64,000 nucleotides of DNA from Salinicola salarius (GCF_002179555.1 NZ_NHOU01000012.1:36456-100455), one strand, 5' to 3'. Positions 1 through 10,671 are shown, numbered from the stretch's first letter. The notes: generated by a model from the sequence alone, not told the origin. Numbers and translations are program-made.

Positions 1-849
1 GATCTGGCGGTCGAAGCGGCGGAAGTGCTCACGATAGAAAGGCTTGACCACGTGCTGCTGGTAGAAGCGAAATCGCTTTTTCAGCGTCTGGTAAAGGCTG
101 GAGGCGGGCAGGGCTTCCAGCGTCTGACGATCCTTCTCGGTGACGCCCGGCAGCGGGAAGAACTGCAGCACCGGCGCGCCCTGCAGATCGCCGGGCAGCA
201 GGAAGCGGCCCGGCTGCAGATGAGAAAAGCCGGCTTCCCGGGCCTGGCGCAACGAGGCGGCGTAATGCTCGGCGAGCTCGGCCAGGCGCGATTCATCCAC
301 CGTCTCGTCGGCGGTATGGGTCGCGACGGCGTCTTGCCAGGTCCTGGCGTAGCGCTGCCGCTCCGGGCCCATGCTTTCGAGCTGGGCCTGGCTCCAGCTG
401 AGAAAGTCATGCTCGAGCAGCGGCAGGTCCAGCAGCCATTCGCCGGGATAGTCGATCAGGTCCAGCGTCAGCGTCGCCGTGTCACCCAGCAGCCCACGAG
501 CGCGTCGTGTCTTGTAGCGCAGTTGCAGGCGCAGCTCGCTGATGCCACGAGTCGGCTCGGGCCAATGGGGCGGTGTCGACTTGAGGGAGGTCATCGCTTC
601 GTCGTAGGGGAAGCGCGGGACCCCGAGATCGGGCTGAGAGACGCGCTGCGCACCCAGCAGGCGTTCTTCACGGGCGGATTTGAGCAGGTCGAGACGGGCA
701 TCGATACCCGCGTGACGCAGCTGGTTGACCAGCGAGGTCAAAAACGCCGTCTTGCCGGCGCGCGAAAGCCCGGTCACCGCCAGGCGCAACTGGCGATCCC
801 GGCTGCGATCGATCAGGTTCTGAAATTCGTGGGTCAGTTGTCGGCGCAT
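1..849 (-). CDS. ycjX: YcjX-family (DUF463) P-loop NTPase, 5' part only
   Basis: The gene runs off the left edge; about 283 residues are present, against roughly 465 in E. coli YcjX. A Walker A motif, GLSRAGKT, sits about 30 residues in, inside the family hallmark RLAVTGLSRAGKTAF. A DYPGEWLLDLP block follows, and the sequence at the window edge reads HFRRFDRQI, which is also typical of YcjX. An upstream in-frame ATG at 873 exists. The ATG at 849 is preferred because its N-terminus aligns with the E. coli start and a GGAAA lies about 8 bases upstream. The family is a stress-linked GTPase-like protein usually encoded next to the membrane protein YcjF, which would lie outside the window. Family assignment is firm; cellular function is poorly known. 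Confidence 0.93.
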   Translation of the reverse strand, partial: MRRQLTHEFQNLIDRSRDRQLRLAVTGLSRAGKTAFLTSLVNQLRHAGIDARLDLLKSAREERLLGAQRVSQPDLGVPRFPYDEAMTSLKSTPPHWPEPTRGISELRLQLRYKTRRARGLLGDTATLTLDLIDYPGEWLLDLPLLEHDFLSWSQAQLESMGPERQRYARTWQDAVATHTADETVDESRLAELAEHYAASLRQAREAGFSHLQPGRFLLPGDLQGAPVLQFFPLPGVTEKDRQTLEALPASSLYQTLKKRFRFYQQHVVKPFYREHFRRFDRQI

Positions 850-1027
850 CGCTTCGTTTCCGAAGAAAACCATGCCTGCATGGTAAACGATATGAGCGGG
901 TATGCGGGCGTGGCGGCGAGGCCGTGAAAGGATTTTGCCGTGAAAAGAGGCTGAAAAGACGACGCCCCGCGCGGTGGCGAGGCGTCGTCATCGTTGTTGC
1001 TGCTGTGCCGGGTATCTGTCGTCGCGA

Positions 1028-2623
1028 TCAGCCGGCAAAGGCGAAGTAGATCGCGAAGACCAGGATCAGCAGTACGATGCCCACCGGCACGGCACCTTTC
1101 CAGGGCGTCAGGTCGACGGCCTTGACGTCTTCATGGACCCAGGCCTCGCGGCGCGGCGCGATCTTGCCGATCAACAGCATCACGACGATGAGCAGCACGA
1201 AGACGCCGGCGACGAAGTGATACTGGTTGGTGATCTCGAGGATGCCGTTGAACGGCGGCACGAAGTAGCCCGCAGCGATCAGCACGATCCCCCCGACCAG
1301 GCCAAAGATGGCGGCCGACTCCGGCACTCGCTTGGTCAGCAGGCCAACGATCACCACCGCGAGGATCGGAATGAAATAGATGGCATTCATGGTCTGCAGA
1401 TAGTCGAACAGGCTGTCCTGGCCGGCCAGCAGCGGGGCGATGGCCATCGACGCGACGGCCATGATCCAGCCGAAGACCTTGCCGGAATTGACCACTTCCT
1501 GTTCGCTGGCATCCTTTTTGAATACCGACTTGTAGATACCCAGGCTGAAAAGAGTCGTGGTGCTGTTCAGCGCCGAGTTGAACGATGACAGGATGGCGCC
1601 GACCATGACGGCCGCGAAGAAGCCTGTCAGCCACGGCGGCAGCAGGTGGAAAACCAGATAGCCGTAGGCCTGGTCGCCGGCGATGCCTTCATCGGCATAA
1701 AGCTGATAGGCGATGATGCCCGGCAGCACCAGGTAGAGTGGCCCGAGCAGCTTGAGGAAGCCGGTCAGCAGCACGCCTTTCTGGCCCTCGGAAAGGCTCC
1801 TTGCCGCAAAGGTGCGCTGGATGATCTGCTGGTTGGTGGACCAGTAGAACAGGTTGATCAGGAAGACCCCGGTAAACAATGTCGGCCACGGAACCTGCTG
1901 ATCCGGGCGTCCCAGCGAGTTGAGGCGATCGGGCTGGGCCTCCTGGATGGCCTGCCAGCCGGCAGCGATGCCGTTGCCGTCTCCTACGGCATCGAGACCG
2001 AGATAGACGATGACGAACCCGCCGACCAGCAGGCCGATGGCGTTGATGCTGTCGGAAACCGCGACCGTGCGCAGACCGCCGAACAGGGCATAGACAGCGC
2101 CGATGATGCCGACGCCCCAGACCGTCAGCCACAGTAGCGTCGTGCTGGAGTCGATGCCTGTCAGTACCGGCAAGTCCAGCATGCCCTGCAGGCCGACGGC
2201 GCCGGAGTAGAGGATGATTGGCAGCAGAATGACGGCGTAAGCGACCAGGAAGATGACGTTGCAGATCAATTGCGTCGTCGGGCCGAAGCGTTCCTGCAGC
2301 AATTGCGGGACGGTGGCGATACCGCTGCGCAAGAAGCGCGGCAGGAAGAATAGCGCCAGCAGCACCAGGGCGACGACGGCAACGACCTCCCATGCCATGA
2401 CGCTCAGCCCGTCCGAGAAGGCCGAACCGTTCAACCCGACCATCTGCTCCGTCGAGAGGTTGGTCATCAGCAGGGAGCCGGCGATCAGCGGAAAACTGAG
2501 ACTGCGTCCTGCGAGAAAGTAGCCGCGCGTGTTACTGAGATCGTCACGGTGAGTGATACGCCAGGTAATCAAGGCGACCAATCCCGTGAAGAACAGAAAC
2601 GAGATTAAAGTCCACGCATGCAT
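1028..2623 (-). CDS. Sodium:solute symporter (SSS/SLC5 family, SglT-like)
   Basis: This is a 531-residue polytopic inner-membrane protein with about 13-14 hydrophobic segments. GYFLAGRSL after the first segment, GGLRTVAVSD in the middle and FYWSTNQQIIQRTFAA are hallmarks of the SGLT branch of sodium:solute symporters, so sugar or a related solute driven by the sodium gradient is the likely substrate. The substrate cannot be fixed from sequence. The reading frame extends upstream to 2713, but the ATG at 2623 starts directly at the first membrane helix and has AGGA about 8 bases upstream. It is separate from ycjX (178-base gap) and is transcribed in the same direction as the GtrII-like gene upstream. 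Confidence 0.9.
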   Translation of the reverse strand: MHAWTLISFLFFTGLVALITWRITHRDDLSNTRGYFLAGRSLSFPLIAGSLLMTNLSTEQMVGLNGSAFSDGLSVMAWEVVAVVALVLLALFFLPRFLRSGIATVPQLLQERFGPTTQLICNVIFLVAYAVILLPIILYSGAVGLQGMLDLPVLTGIDSSTTLLWLTVWGVGIIGAVYALFGGLRTVAVSDSINAIGLLVGGFVIVYLGLDAVGDGNGIAAGWQAIQEAQPDRLNSLGRPDQQVPWPTLFTGVFLINLFYWSTNQQIIQRTFAARSLSEGQKGVLLTGFLKLLGPLYLVLPGIIAYQLYADEGIAGDQAYGYLVFHLLPPWLTGFFAAVMVGAILSSFNSALNSTTTLFSLGIYKSVFKKDASEQEVVNSGKVFGWIMAVASMAIAPLLAGQDSLFDYLQTMNAIYFIPILAVVIVGLLTKRVPESAAIFGLVGGIVLIAAGYFVPPFNGILEITNQYHFVAGVFVLLIVVMLLIGKIAPRREAWVHEDVKAVDLTPWKGAVPVGIVLLILVFAIYFAFAG

Positions 2624-2864
2624 AGGGGGTATCCTTGTTGAATGCATCCCGGGGGGCGCGCCAACGTAATTAACGTTGAGTTGCGCCACGTTACCCTGCG
2701 AATTGTTGGTCAACTAGTCGTAAATCGCCATTCGCCATTTGTCTGACATAACCTGTCCAATGTGTAGATGTTTATTGAGCACCGACCCATGAGAGCAGGC
2801 GACAAGGGGAACATCGGGCGTGACATCGCGCAGGCGGCAATGGGAAGACGCATGCCGAATCGGC

Positions 2865-4418
2865 TCAGTCGTCGATCGGAAGTTCTGTCGTGGTCAGCGC
2901 GTGATGACATTTGCGGTCGAACGACACCACATAACTCCCTTCGAATTGGTAGAGCGTATACCAGGCGCGCCGGGACAGCGGTTCGAGCCGTCGGCATTGC
3001 GCCTCGAAGCGCCGACGCAGCGGCGGGTCGTCACTGAGTTCGAAGGCCGAGGAAAGCCCACGACGATAGAGATCCTGATAGCCCCACCAATAGCCATTGT
3101 CGAGATAGGGACGGATCAGCTCGCCAATCAAGGGATGCACGGCGATCGCGTTACGTGTCGCACGCGTGAAGGGCAGCGTTCCATCGATGACCAACGGCGT
3201 GGCTGATGGCTGTGTGGCGAGATCGTCGATCAGTTGTATCGACACCTCATCGGCGAAGAGCGCCTGTTGACGCTGTGCGTTGCCGTAGGCGTAAGCCAGG
3301 GTCAGTGGCGTGCCGAGTGCCAAGACGATCAGTGGCCAACCCAGCAGGGACCAGCCCTTGGACTGGCGTGGACGTCCCAGCCAATGAAGAACGCAGAACA
3401 GCAGGCCGGCATACAGCGCGCCGAAACCCATCATCACCCTGGGTTGCCAGATCGGATGGGCCAGGGCCGAGAGGAATCCCAGCCCGCCGAAGGGCAAGCA
3501 GACCAGCACCAGCACCATTACCGGCAGCCCGGGGACGCTGCGGCGACGACACGCGGCGACCAGCAAGCCTGTCGGTGTCACGATGGCCAGCGCCGTGAAT
3601 AGCCACCAGGTGGGCGTGTCCACCATCGTTGCCGCGTAATGCCAGAATTGCCCGGTCTGGTCGAGCAGGTGGCCGGGCAACTGCCCGAGCGGCGCCAGCC
3701 TGCTGTGCTGCTCGCTGTAGTCGCCCTCGATCAATGCCGCGGAGACGAGCTTCGATATCACCAGTGCCAACACGCCCACCGCCAGTGCCCCCAGGTGCCG
3801 GTTCCAGTCCGGGCGGCCATGGTGCGAGATGGTCAAGGCAACATGAAATGCCAGCAGGATGAAGTAGACGTTGGCCGCCGGCTGGTAGAACAGCAGCGAA
3901 GCCAGTACGCCGGCCCCGCCTGTCAGCCAGCGAAACCGCGCTTTCCAGAGATGATTTTCGCGCGGGTCCAGGGCGCAGGCGATACCGGCAATGGCGCAGG
4001 CCAGGGCGAGCGCCATGGGCAACGCATCGAAGTGATAGGAGAGGTTTTGTAGGAAAAATGGCTGTACGACCAGTATCAGCATCGCGAGCCAGGCATAACC
4101 CGTGTCAAATGCAAGCAGGCGACGGCGCCACAGCAGAATCGCCGCGGTGATGGCAGCCAGCCCCAGCCATAGCGGCAGTGGCGCGAGATCGGCAAGACGT
4201 GGGCCACCATTGACAAGGAAGGCGATCAGGCTGGAGAGCGGACGCCCGTTGGAGACCCACCCCATTTCGCCATGGAAACTGCGCCAGATATCGTCACGGT
4301 AGAGGTGGTCGGCGTGGACGAGGGGGTAGCTGAAAATGACCAGATACGCCATTATGCCCAGCCAGCGGCGTAATCCGGTTGTCATGTTCACCTGGTTGGG
4401 GTGCGAATCGATACGCAT
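2865..4418 (-). CDS. GtrII-like integral membrane glucosyltransferase
   Basis: This 517-residue protein has about ten membrane helices. Its N-terminus carries the pattern of GtrII-type (glucosyl transferase GtrII) proteins: YRDDIWRSFHGEMGWVSNGRPL, quoted here in parts as YRDDIWRS followed by WVSNGRPL, in the first periplasmic loop after helix 1. Known GtrII proteins add glucosyl branches to O-antigen from undecaprenyl-phosphate-glucose on the periplasmic side. No gtrA or gtrB partner is visible here. The gene is divergent from opgGH, which makes modification of a periplasmic glucan or surface glycan plausible; this is inference. The start at 4418 has GAGG seven bases upstream; an internal ATG at 4385 (AGGTG upstream) is the alternative. 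Confidence 0.75.
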   Translation of the reverse strand: MRIDSHPNQVNMTTGLRRWLGIMAYLVIFSYPLVHADHLYRDDIWRSFHGEMGWVSNGRPLSSLIAFLVNGGPRLADLAPLPLWLGLAAITAAILLWRRRLLAFDTGYAWLAMLILVVQPFFLQNLSYHFDALPMALALACAIAGIACALDPRENHLWKARFRWLTGGAGVLASLLFYQPAANVYFILLAFHVALTISHHGRPDWNRHLGALAVGVLALVISKLVSAALIEGDYSEQHSRLAPLGQLPGHLLDQTGQFWHYAATMVDTPTWWLFTALAIVTPTGLLVAACRRRSVPGLPVMVLVLVCLPFGGLGFLSALAHPIWQPRVMMGFGALYAGLLFCVLHWLGRPRQSKGWSLLGWPLIVLALGTPLTLAYAYGNAQRQQALFADEVSIQLIDDLATQPSATPLVIDGTLPFTRATRNAIAVHPLIGELIRPYLDNGYWWGYQDLYRRGLSSAFELSDDPPLRRRFEAQCRRLEPLSRRAWYTLYQFEGSYVVSFDRKCHHALTTTELPIDD

Positions 4419-4734
4419 TCATCGGCCTCATCCGTCGGTGAACCGGGGCGCGGGCTAATAAAGTGTGTGTGAATAGAACATGAGTCAAATAGCGCGGTCG
4501 CAGACCGGTATCGAGGTCTTTCCGTGTCCGCAGTGTAGCGTATGCTAGACTTCGGCCATACGAAGCACGGAGGCTTCGCTATCTCGTCGTCCTTCATCGT
4601 GAGTTGCGTCCGCGTCCTGAATACCGGCAGTGCGGCTACCGGCTGGGCTGACCGTTTACGATATGGCTATGTGCGGTCTTGAACATTTCGAGCTCGTTGA
4701 TATCGGCCAAGATAGTTATGACAGGAGTATGAGT
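4419..4734. other. Divergent intergenic region between the GtrII-like gene and opgG
   Basis: This stretch of about 315 bases must hold the promoters for the GtrII-like gene (leftward) and opgGH (rightward). The opgG frame stays open from 4630, but that extension has no signal-peptide character and no ribosome site. I could not pick out a convincing -35/-10 pair or operator by eye. Confidence 0.5.
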
Positions 4735-6318
4735 GTGAGTGCATCGATCCGGCGGAGTAACCTTGAAAAACGCAAGGCGCTTCTTCCGGTGGTAGCCCTG
4801 ACAGGGTTGCTACTCAGCGGTATCGCCCAAAATGTATTGGCTTTTGGTTTCGATGATGTCGCGAAGAAAGCCGAAGACCTCTCGAAGCAGGGTTATAGCG
4901 AACCTGAGAAAAATCTGCCGGAAGCGCTGCGTAATCTGGACTACGGCCAGTATGAGCAGATCCAGTACAAGCGTGACCGCGATGTCTGGAGTGGAGACGG
5001 GGTGCCTTTCACTCTGAGCTTCTTCCATGAGGGCATGCATTACGACAGTGCCATTCAGCTTCATAGTGTCGATGATCAGGGCGTTCAGGATTTCGCCTAC
5101 AATCCCGATGACTTTACCTACGGCAATCTCGATTTGCCGGACAGCGCCAAGAACGACGATGACTTGGGCATCGCGGGCTTCAAGGTCAATTACGCCCTCA
5201 ACCAGGCGGATCGCAAGGACGAGACGATGGTATTCCTCGGCGCGAGCTACTTTCGCGTCGTCGGCAAGAACCAGGTCTATGGCGTTTCCGGTCGCGGCCT
5301 CGCCGTGGACACGGGGTTGCCTTCCGGCGAAGAATTCCCTCGTTTCAAGGAGTTCTGGATCGTCAAGCCGAGCAAGACGAGCCAGTATCTGACCATCTTC
5401 GCGCTACTGGATTCTCCCAGCCTGACGGGCGCCTATCGCTTCGTTCTACGCCCGGGTGCCGACACCGTGGTCGACGTCAAGTCGCGGCTTTTCTTGCGCC
5501 GCGCGGTCGAGAAGCTGGGTGTGGCGCCGCTCACCAGCATGTATCTCTATGGTCCGGAGCAGCCCTCATCGACGCTGAACTACCGTCCGGCCATTCATGA
5601 CTCCAACGGCCTGCTGATCAGCGACTCGCAGAACGGCTGGACCTGGCGGCCATTGGCCAATCCGGCGAAGCTGATGATCAACGAGCATGCGACACCGCGC
5701 CTGCGTGGTTATGGCCTGATGCAGCGTGATCACGAGTTCGACAGCTACCAGGATCTGGACAGCCGTTACGACCTGCGGCCGAGCGCCTGGATCGAACCCC
5801 AGAACGAGTGGGGCGCGGGCAAGATCGAGCTGATCCAGATCCCGACCCCCAATGAAACCAACGACAACATCGTGTCGATGTGGCTGCCGGAAACCGCTCC
5901 GCAACCGGGCACGCCGCTGGATTACGATTATCGCTTCACCGTGACCAAGGACGAGAGCCGTTACGTCGACCCATCGCTGGCCTGGGTCGAGCAGACCCGC
6001 CGCTCGCGTGGCGAAGTGCGTAAGGACAATCTGGTGCGTGAAGCAGACGGCTCGCTTGCCTTCGTGCTGGATTTCGAAGGCCCTTCGCTCTCCGGCCTTG
6101 GCGATGATGCCAACCTGAGCGTTCAGGCCAGTGTCGGCGACAATGGCGAACTGGTCGACGCCTCTACCGAGCGTAACCCGGCGACCGGTGGCTGGCGTGT
6201 GTTCGTCAAGATCAAGCGCAGCGACAACGCCCAGCCGCTGGATATCCGCGCCTATCTGAATCAGGGCGACAAGCGGGTCTCCGAAACCTGGTACTACCGG
6301 CTGCCTGCCAATGGCTGA
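4735..6318 (+). CDS. opgG: Glucans biosynthesis protein OpgG (MdoG)
   Basis: This is the periplasmic protein for osmoregulated periplasmic glucan (OPG) synthesis, acting on the beta-glucan backbone made by OpgH. It is about 527 residues (E. coli 511), with a signal peptide ([17 protein letters not shown], cleavage near VLA-FGF) and the family start [16 protein letters not shown]. Conserved family segments include [20 protein letters not shown] and YGPEQPSS. The start is either ATG 4729 or GTG 4735; AGGAG at 4723-4727 is abutting the ATG but seven bases from the GTG, so GTG is preferred. The 3' end overlaps opgH by 8 bases, so the two are translationally coupled. Confidence 0.96.
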   Translation: MSASIRRSNLEKRKALLPVVALTGLLLSGIAQNVLAFGFDDVAKKAEDLSKQGYSEPEKNLPEALRNLDYGQYEQIQYKRDRDVWSGDGVPFTLSFFHEGMHYDSAIQLHSVDDQGVQDFAYNPDDFTYGNLDLPDSAKNDDDLGIAGFKVNYALNQADRKDETMVFLGASYFRVVGKNQVYGVSGRGLAVDTGLPSGEEFPRFKEFWIVKPSKTSQYLTIFALLDSPSLTGAYRFVLRPGADTVVDVKSRLFLRRAVEKLGVAPLTSMYLYGPEQPSSTLNYRPAIHDSNGLLISDSQNGWTWRPLANPAKLMINEHATPRLRGYGLMQRDHEFDSYQDLDSRYDLRPSAWIEPQNEWGAGKIELIQIPTPNETNDNIVSMWLPETAPQPGTPLDYDYRFTVTKDESRYVDPSLAWVEQTRRSRGEVRKDNLVREADGSLAFVLDFEGPSLSGLGDDANLSVQASVGDNGELVDASTERNPATGGWRVFVKIKRSDNAQPLDIRAYLNQGDKRVSETWYYRLPANG

Positions 6319-8809
6319 AGCGACGTCCAGCTCACGGATGACGTCAGCCGAGCAATACCTGGAGCGGTTGGCACTGGAAACCCAGGATCGTGACGAGCGG
6401 CGCAAGCTGCTCGCCAGCGATCTGGACACTCACGATATGGCATCGCTGCATGCGGCGTTGGGCGGGCGAGAGGTCGACAGCGATGATCCTGCCGCCACAT
6501 CGGTGGGGCGTCGCTTGGCGCTGGCCTATGCCGAGCCGCCGCTGGCGCCGCCGGACGTCCTGAGCACCGACGAGCATGGGATCACCCGCCTGCAGACAGC
6601 GCCGCCCATGCGTCGGACGCCACTGGCACCGGAGGCGTGGTCCACCAATCCCTTCGTGCGGTTTGGCCAGCGTCTGAAGAACTGGGCAGATCGTGGCTAT
6701 CGGCGCAGGCAGCGCGAGGCCAAGCCGACCCCGCGCTGGCAGTGGATCGCGAGCGCGCGGCGCTGGGTATTGCTGGTGCTGATTTTCGGCCAGAGCGTCG
6801 TAGCCGCCAACCAGATGCGAACGGTATTGCCCTATCAGGGCCAGCAATGGCTGGAAGTTGCCATTCTGGCGCTGTTCGTGCTGCTGTTCGCGTGGGTTTC
6901 CGCCGGCTTCTGGACCGCCCTGATGGGCTTCTTCCAGCTGTTGCGAGGCCGGGATCGCTACGCCATCGATTCCGAGGTCGGCGACGAGCCGATCCCGGAC
7001 GACGCGCGCACGGCATTGCTGGTGCCGATCTGCAACGAGGACGTCCCGCGAGTTTTCGCCGGCGTTCGCGCGACGATCGAGTCCCTGCGCCAGAGCGGCA
7101 ACGGTCGCCATTTCGATGTCTTTATCCTGAGCGATACCTACGATCCCGACATCGCGATCCAGGAGACCCACGCCTGGCTGGCTCTGTGCCGCGATCTCGA
7201 TGCCTTTGGCCAGGTGTTCTACCGTCGTCGTCAGCGCCGGGTGAAACGCAAGAGCGGCAACCTCGATGACTTCTGTCGTCGCTGGGGCGCGCTCTACCGT
7301 TACATGCTGGTGCTGGACGCCGACAGCGTGATGAGCGGGGCCTGTCTTACGCGCCTGGTTCAGATGATGGAAGCGCATCCGGATGCCGGTATCGTCCAGA
7401 CGGCGCCCAGGGCCTCCGGGCGACTGAATCTCTATGCGCGCATGCAGCAGTTCGCCACGCGGGTATATGGGCCGCTGTTTACTGCCGGACTTCACTTCTG
7501 GCAACTGGGCGAGTCGCATTACTGGGGGCACAACGCCATTATCCGTATGGCGCCGTTCATGCAGCACTGTATGCTGGCACCGTTACCTGGCAAGGGCTCG
7601 ATGTCCGGCGAGATCCTGTCCCATGACTTCGTCGAGGCGGCGCTGATGCGGCGTGCCGGTTGGGGCGTCTGGATCGCCTACGAGCTGGAGGGAAGCTACG
7701 AGGAGATGCCGCCCAACCTGCTCGACGAGCTCAACCGGGACCGGCGCTGGTGCCACGGCAATCTGATGAATTTCAGACTGTTCCTCTCCAAGGGGATCCA
7801 TCCCGTTCACCGCGCGGTGTTCCTGACCGGCCTGATGTCCTACATCTCGGCGCCGCTGTGGTGTCTCTTCCTGGTCCTGTCGACGGCGCTACTTGCCGTC
7901 CATACGTTGAGTACGCCCAACTATTTCCCGGAGCCGGGGATGATGTTCCCGGTATGGCCGCAGTGGAATCCTACGCTTGCCGTCGGGTTGTTCGGGGCCA
8001 CCGCGACGCTGCTGTTCCTGCCCAAGGTATTGAGCGTGATCCTGGTGTGGGTGCAGGGAAGTCGCCAGTTCGGCGGGCCGCTCAAGGTGCTGGCGAGCAT
8101 GGTGCTGGAGTCGCTGTTCTCGATGGCCCTGGCCCCGGTACGGATGCTGTTCCACACGCGCTTCGTGCTGACCTCGATCATGGGCTGGTCCATCCAGTGG
8201 CGATCACCGTCCCGGGAAAACAGCGACACGACCTGGGGTGACGCGATTCGCAATCACTGGAGTCAAACCGTGATCGGGGCGGTCTGGGCCGTGGGGGTTT
8301 ATCTCATGGAGCCGACCTTCCTGTGGTGGCTGTCGCCGATCGTGGGGGCGATGATGATATCGATACCGGTCTCGACCCTATCCAGCCGCGTGTCGCTGGG
8401 GAGCGCCTGCTTCCGCGCGCGGCTGTTCCGGATCCCTGAAGAGACTCACCCTCCACGTGTACTGCGCCGGATGGTGCGTCATCTGGGCAGAATGAATGCC
8501 GCGGCACCCACGCCGACCTTTATTCAGGTGGTCGTGGATCCGGTATCGAACGCCCTGGCAACGGCGCTGGGAACGTCGCGCCATGCGCATGCCGAGCCGT
8601 TGAAACGGAGGCGCCACGAGCGCGTCAGCCAGGCTGTCAAGCAGGGGCCGGTGGCGATGAACAATCTCGAGCGCCTGGCGTTTCTGGATGATCCGGTGAT
8701 GCTTTCCCAGTTGCACTGGAGAGTGTGGGAGGATCCCGAGGCTCACGCTGCCTGGCGTCATTACGGATTGCCGCCAAGGGTATCGCTGCGGGTGCCGGCA
8801 TTCCATTGA
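6311..8809 (+). CDS. opgH: Glucans biosynthesis glucosyltransferase OpgH (MdoH)
   Basis: OpgH is the inner-membrane GT2-family glucosyltransferase that polymerises UDP-glucose into the OPG backbone and exports it. At 832 residues it matches the family (E. coli 847). The cytoplasmic catalytic domain shows [10 protein letters not shown] near residue 334 (metal/UDP-sugar-binding Asp) and RDRRW near residue 476 (QxxRW-type acceptor motif). The block [20 protein letters not shown] is almost invariant in OpgH. Membrane segments flank the domain on both sides. In E. coli, OpgH also links nutrient status to FtsZ through its N-terminus; whether that holds here is unknown. A strong terminator follows the stop, so opgGH is a two-gene operon. 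Confidence 0.97.
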   Translation: MAEATSSSRMTSAEQYLERLALETQDRDERRKLLASDLDTHDMASLHAALGGREVDSDDPAATSVGRRLALAYAEPPLAPPDVLSTDEHGITRLQTAPPMRRTPLAPEAWSTNPFVRFGQRLKNWADRGYRRRQREAKPTPRWQWIASARRWVLLVLIFGQSVVAANQMRTVLPYQGQQWLEVAILALFVLLFAWVSAGFWTALMGFFQLLRGRDRYAIDSEVGDEPIPDDARTALLVPICNEDVPRVFAGVRATIESLRQSGNGRHFDVFILSDTYDPDIAIQETHAWLALCRDLDAFGQVFYRRRQRRVKRKSGNLDDFCRRWGALYRYMLVLDADSVMSGACLTRLVQMMEAHPDAGIVQTAPRASGRLNLYARMQQFATRVYGPLFTAGLHFWQLGESHYWGHNAIIRMAPFMQHCMLAPLPGKGSMSGEILSHDFVEAALMRRAGWGVWIAYELEGSYEEMPPNLLDELNRDRRWCHGNLMNFRLFLSKGIHPVHRAVFLTGLMSYISAPLWCLFLVLSTALLAVHTLSTPNYFPEPGMMFPVWPQWNPTLAVGLFGATATLLFLPKVLSVILVWVQGSRQFGGPLKVLASMVLESLFSMALAPVRMLFHTRFVLTSIMGWSIQWRSPSRENSDTTWGDAIRNHWSQTVIGAVWAVGVYLMEPTFLWWLSPIVGAMMISIPVSTLSSRVSLGSACFRARLFRIPEETHPPRVLRRMVRHLGRMNAAAPTPTFIQVVVDPVSNALATALGTSRHAHAEPLKRRRHERVSQAVKQGPVAMNNLERLAFLDDPVMLSQLHWRVWEDPEAHAAWRHYGLPPRVSLRVPAFH

Positions 8810-8842
8810 GTCGCGGCTGCCATGCGCCTGTCGACGCGAAAG

Positions 8843-8868
8843 CGGGCCCACACATGTGGGCCCGTTTT
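8843..8868 (+). terminator. Rho-independent terminator of opgGH
   Basis: CGGGCCCACA at 8843-8852 pairs with TGTGGGCCCG at 8855-8864 and is followed by TTTT. It lies 34 bases after the opgH stop. Confidence 0.88.
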
Positions 8869-8973
8869 GGTCTCGAACTTCGAACAATTCGAGAATGCTG
8901 TCTATGCTTGGACTAGGCAATGAGAAGTTGCCCGATGAGCTATTCATGCTGAAGGGAATCAAGGAGTAACACT

Positions 8974-9216
8974 ATGGGCTTCATCCTGTGGCTGATTATT
9001 GGTGGCATTGCGGGCTGGATTGCTGGAAAAGTCATGCGTGGCGGTGGGTTCGGTATTCTCGGGAATATCGTCGTCGGGATCGTCGGTGCCGTGATCGGTG
9101 GCTTCCTGTTCAGTCTCCTGGGGCTATCGTCGAACGGGCTGATCGGGTCCCTGGTCGTGGCGACCATCGGTGCGATCATCCTGTTGTGGATCGTCGCCAA
9201 GGTGAAGAAAGCCTAG
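8974..9216 (+). CDS. GlsB/YeaQ/YmgE-family small membrane protein
   Basis: This 80-residue protein has three hydrophobic glycine-rich segments, beginning GFILWLIIGGIAGWIAGKVMRGGGFG, quoted here as GFILWLIIGGIAGW then GKVMRGGGFG, and ending in KVKKA. That is the signature of the YeaQ/YmgE (formerly transglycosylase-associated) family of stress-linked inner-membrane proteins. The ribosome site AAGGAG lies nine bases before the ATG. It stands alone between two terminators. E. coli relatives are under general stress control; I do not see a clear promoter here. The biochemical role is unknown. Confidence 0.9.
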   Translation: MGFILWLIIGGIAGWIAGKVMRGGGFGILGNIVVGIVGAVIGGFLFSLLGLSSNGLIGSLVVATIGAIILLWIVAKVKKA

Positions 9217-9245
9217 ACGGATTTCATACCGGTTGGCCTAGGAGA

Positions 9246-9274
9246 GAAAGCCGCGCGTTGCGCGGCTTTCTTGG
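9246..9274 (+). terminator. Rho-independent terminator after the YeaQ-like gene
   Basis: GAAAGCCGCGC (9246-9256) pairs with GCGCGGCTTTC (9260-9270) across a three-base loop; TTGGTT follows. The stem's A/T arms make it usable in both directions. Confidence 0.8.
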
Positions 9275-9375
9275 TTCTGGCTGGCCGTTGCGCTCGCGGA
9301 AAAGCAATCCAGGCCAAGTGTTTGCTGACTGGAATCGGGTACACTAGCGCCTTTGACGGACAGAGATCTGCAAGG

Positions 9376-10656
9376 ATGCCCGATTCAACGACCGGCACGC
9401 GTAAAGAGCGCTTCATTGGGCTCGAATGGCTGCGCTTTCTGCTCGGCCTCTACATCGTCATTTTCCATACGCTTCACAACTATCCTTCCATTCGCGATTG
9501 GTCGCACTACGTGACCGATATCGGTTTCTTCTCGACCAGCGCCTTTTTCGTGCTATCCGGCTTTCTGTTGACCCATGTCTATCTCGACTCGTCATACCAG
9601 ATGCGCGAGTCGCCCAGAAGCTTCTGGCTCAAGCGCTTCTCGAATCTCTACCCGATTCACATCGGATCACTGCTTCTCGCCATGGCAGTATCGGCATTGG
9701 TCGGCTACCTGGCGATCGCGCCGGGGGATAGCGATATCTCGCTGCGGTTCGTGGTGTATGACGTCAATAACGATATCGGCCAGCTCGACTGGAAGAGCCT
9801 GAACCACACCATGGGGCCGCTGGAAACCGGCATCAATCTGCTGCTCAATTTTACCCTGCTGCATGCCTGGAATCCGCTATACCTGACCTTCAATCCACCG
9901 TCCTGGTCGATCTCGGCATTGTTCTTCTTCTATCTGACGTTTCCCTGGCTGGCGCCTCGGCTGCGCCGCGTTCTGCACCCGCGTCGCGCCATGTTGCTGG
10001 TCAATCTGGTCTACTTGATTCCGCCTCTGTATGTCATTCTGACCACCGATTACGGCGTGCCGGAGACCGGCATCCTGCACCGCAACCCGCTGATTCGTCT
10101 GCCTGAGTTCGCCGCCGGCATCTTGCTTTGCACGTTCTATGCGCAACGCAAGGCGCAGGGGCGGCTGATGACGCTTCCCCAGTGCTGCCTGACGCTGTTG
10201 GCGGTTGCCGTCAGCGTGACTCTGGCAGTCACGCTCCTGGGGCTGGGACATGCCTGGTACTACGCCCTGCATAATGGTCTGCTGCTGCCGGCGCAACTGG
10301 CGCTAATCTACGTTGCCGCGCATTGGGGAGAGCCTCGCAGTCGTCGATTGATGCGTTGGGCAACCCGACTGGGCGGCGCATCGTTGCCGATGTTCGCACT
10401 GCATGTGCCGCTTTATGCCGTGTTCTCGCGAGTCGAGCGTGTACTCTCCGGAGATCCCGGCCTGTGCAGGACGGATTTTCAGGGCTGCCTGGCAGCGGCG
10501 GGTGAGTTGCATCTCTGGCTATACCCGCTGTTCCTCGTTCTCACCGTGCTTTTCTGTGTGTTGTTCCAAGAACAGTTCGTGGTGCGCGTCAGGAAGTTCC
10601 TGTTACGTCATCTGCTCGGCAAGACCCCGCGCTCTCATACCGAGAAGTTGAGCTAG
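9376..10656 (+). CDS. Membrane acyltransferase, acyltransferase-3 family
   Basis: This 426-residue protein has about ten membrane helices. The N-terminus GLEWLRFLLGLYIVIFHTLHN carries the conserved histidine of acyltransferase-3 enzymes (here in IVIFHTL), and FFVLSGFLLTHVYL and NPLIRLPEFAAGILL are further family blocks. These enzymes O-acylate sugars at the envelope. There is no fused SGNH domain. The nearby opgGH operon recalls E. coli, where the acyltransferase-3 protein OpgC succinylates OPG. The same role here is possible but unproven. The ATG at 9376 is preferred over in-frame 9271, which falls inside the upstream terminator. Confidence 0.85.
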   Translation: MPDSTTGTRKERFIGLEWLRFLLGLYIVIFHTLHNYPSIRDWSHYVTDIGFFSTSAFFVLSGFLLTHVYLDSSYQMRESPRSFWLKRFSNLYPIHIGSLLLAMAVSALVGYLAIAPGDSDISLRFVVYDVNNDIGQLDWKSLNHTMGPLETGINLLLNFTLLHAWNPLYLTFNPPSWSISALFFFYLTFPWLAPRLRRVLHPRRAMLLVNLVYLIPPLYVILTTDYGVPETGILHRNPLIRLPEFAAGILLCTFYAQRKAQGRLMTLPQCCLTLLAVAVSVTLAVTLLGLGHAWYYALHNGLLLPAQLALIYVAAHWGEPRSRRLMRWATRLGGASLPMFALHVPLYAVFSRVERVLSGDPGLCRTDFQGCLAAAGELHLWLYPLFLVLTVLFCVLFQEQFVVRVRKFLLRHLLGKTPRSHTEKLS

Positions 10657-10671
10657 ATCTCCGTCATGTCG

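Noticed and set aside
25..927. 300-codon plus-strand frame at the left edge
   Set aside because: Antisense to ycjX, whose Walker A and family blocks are clear.
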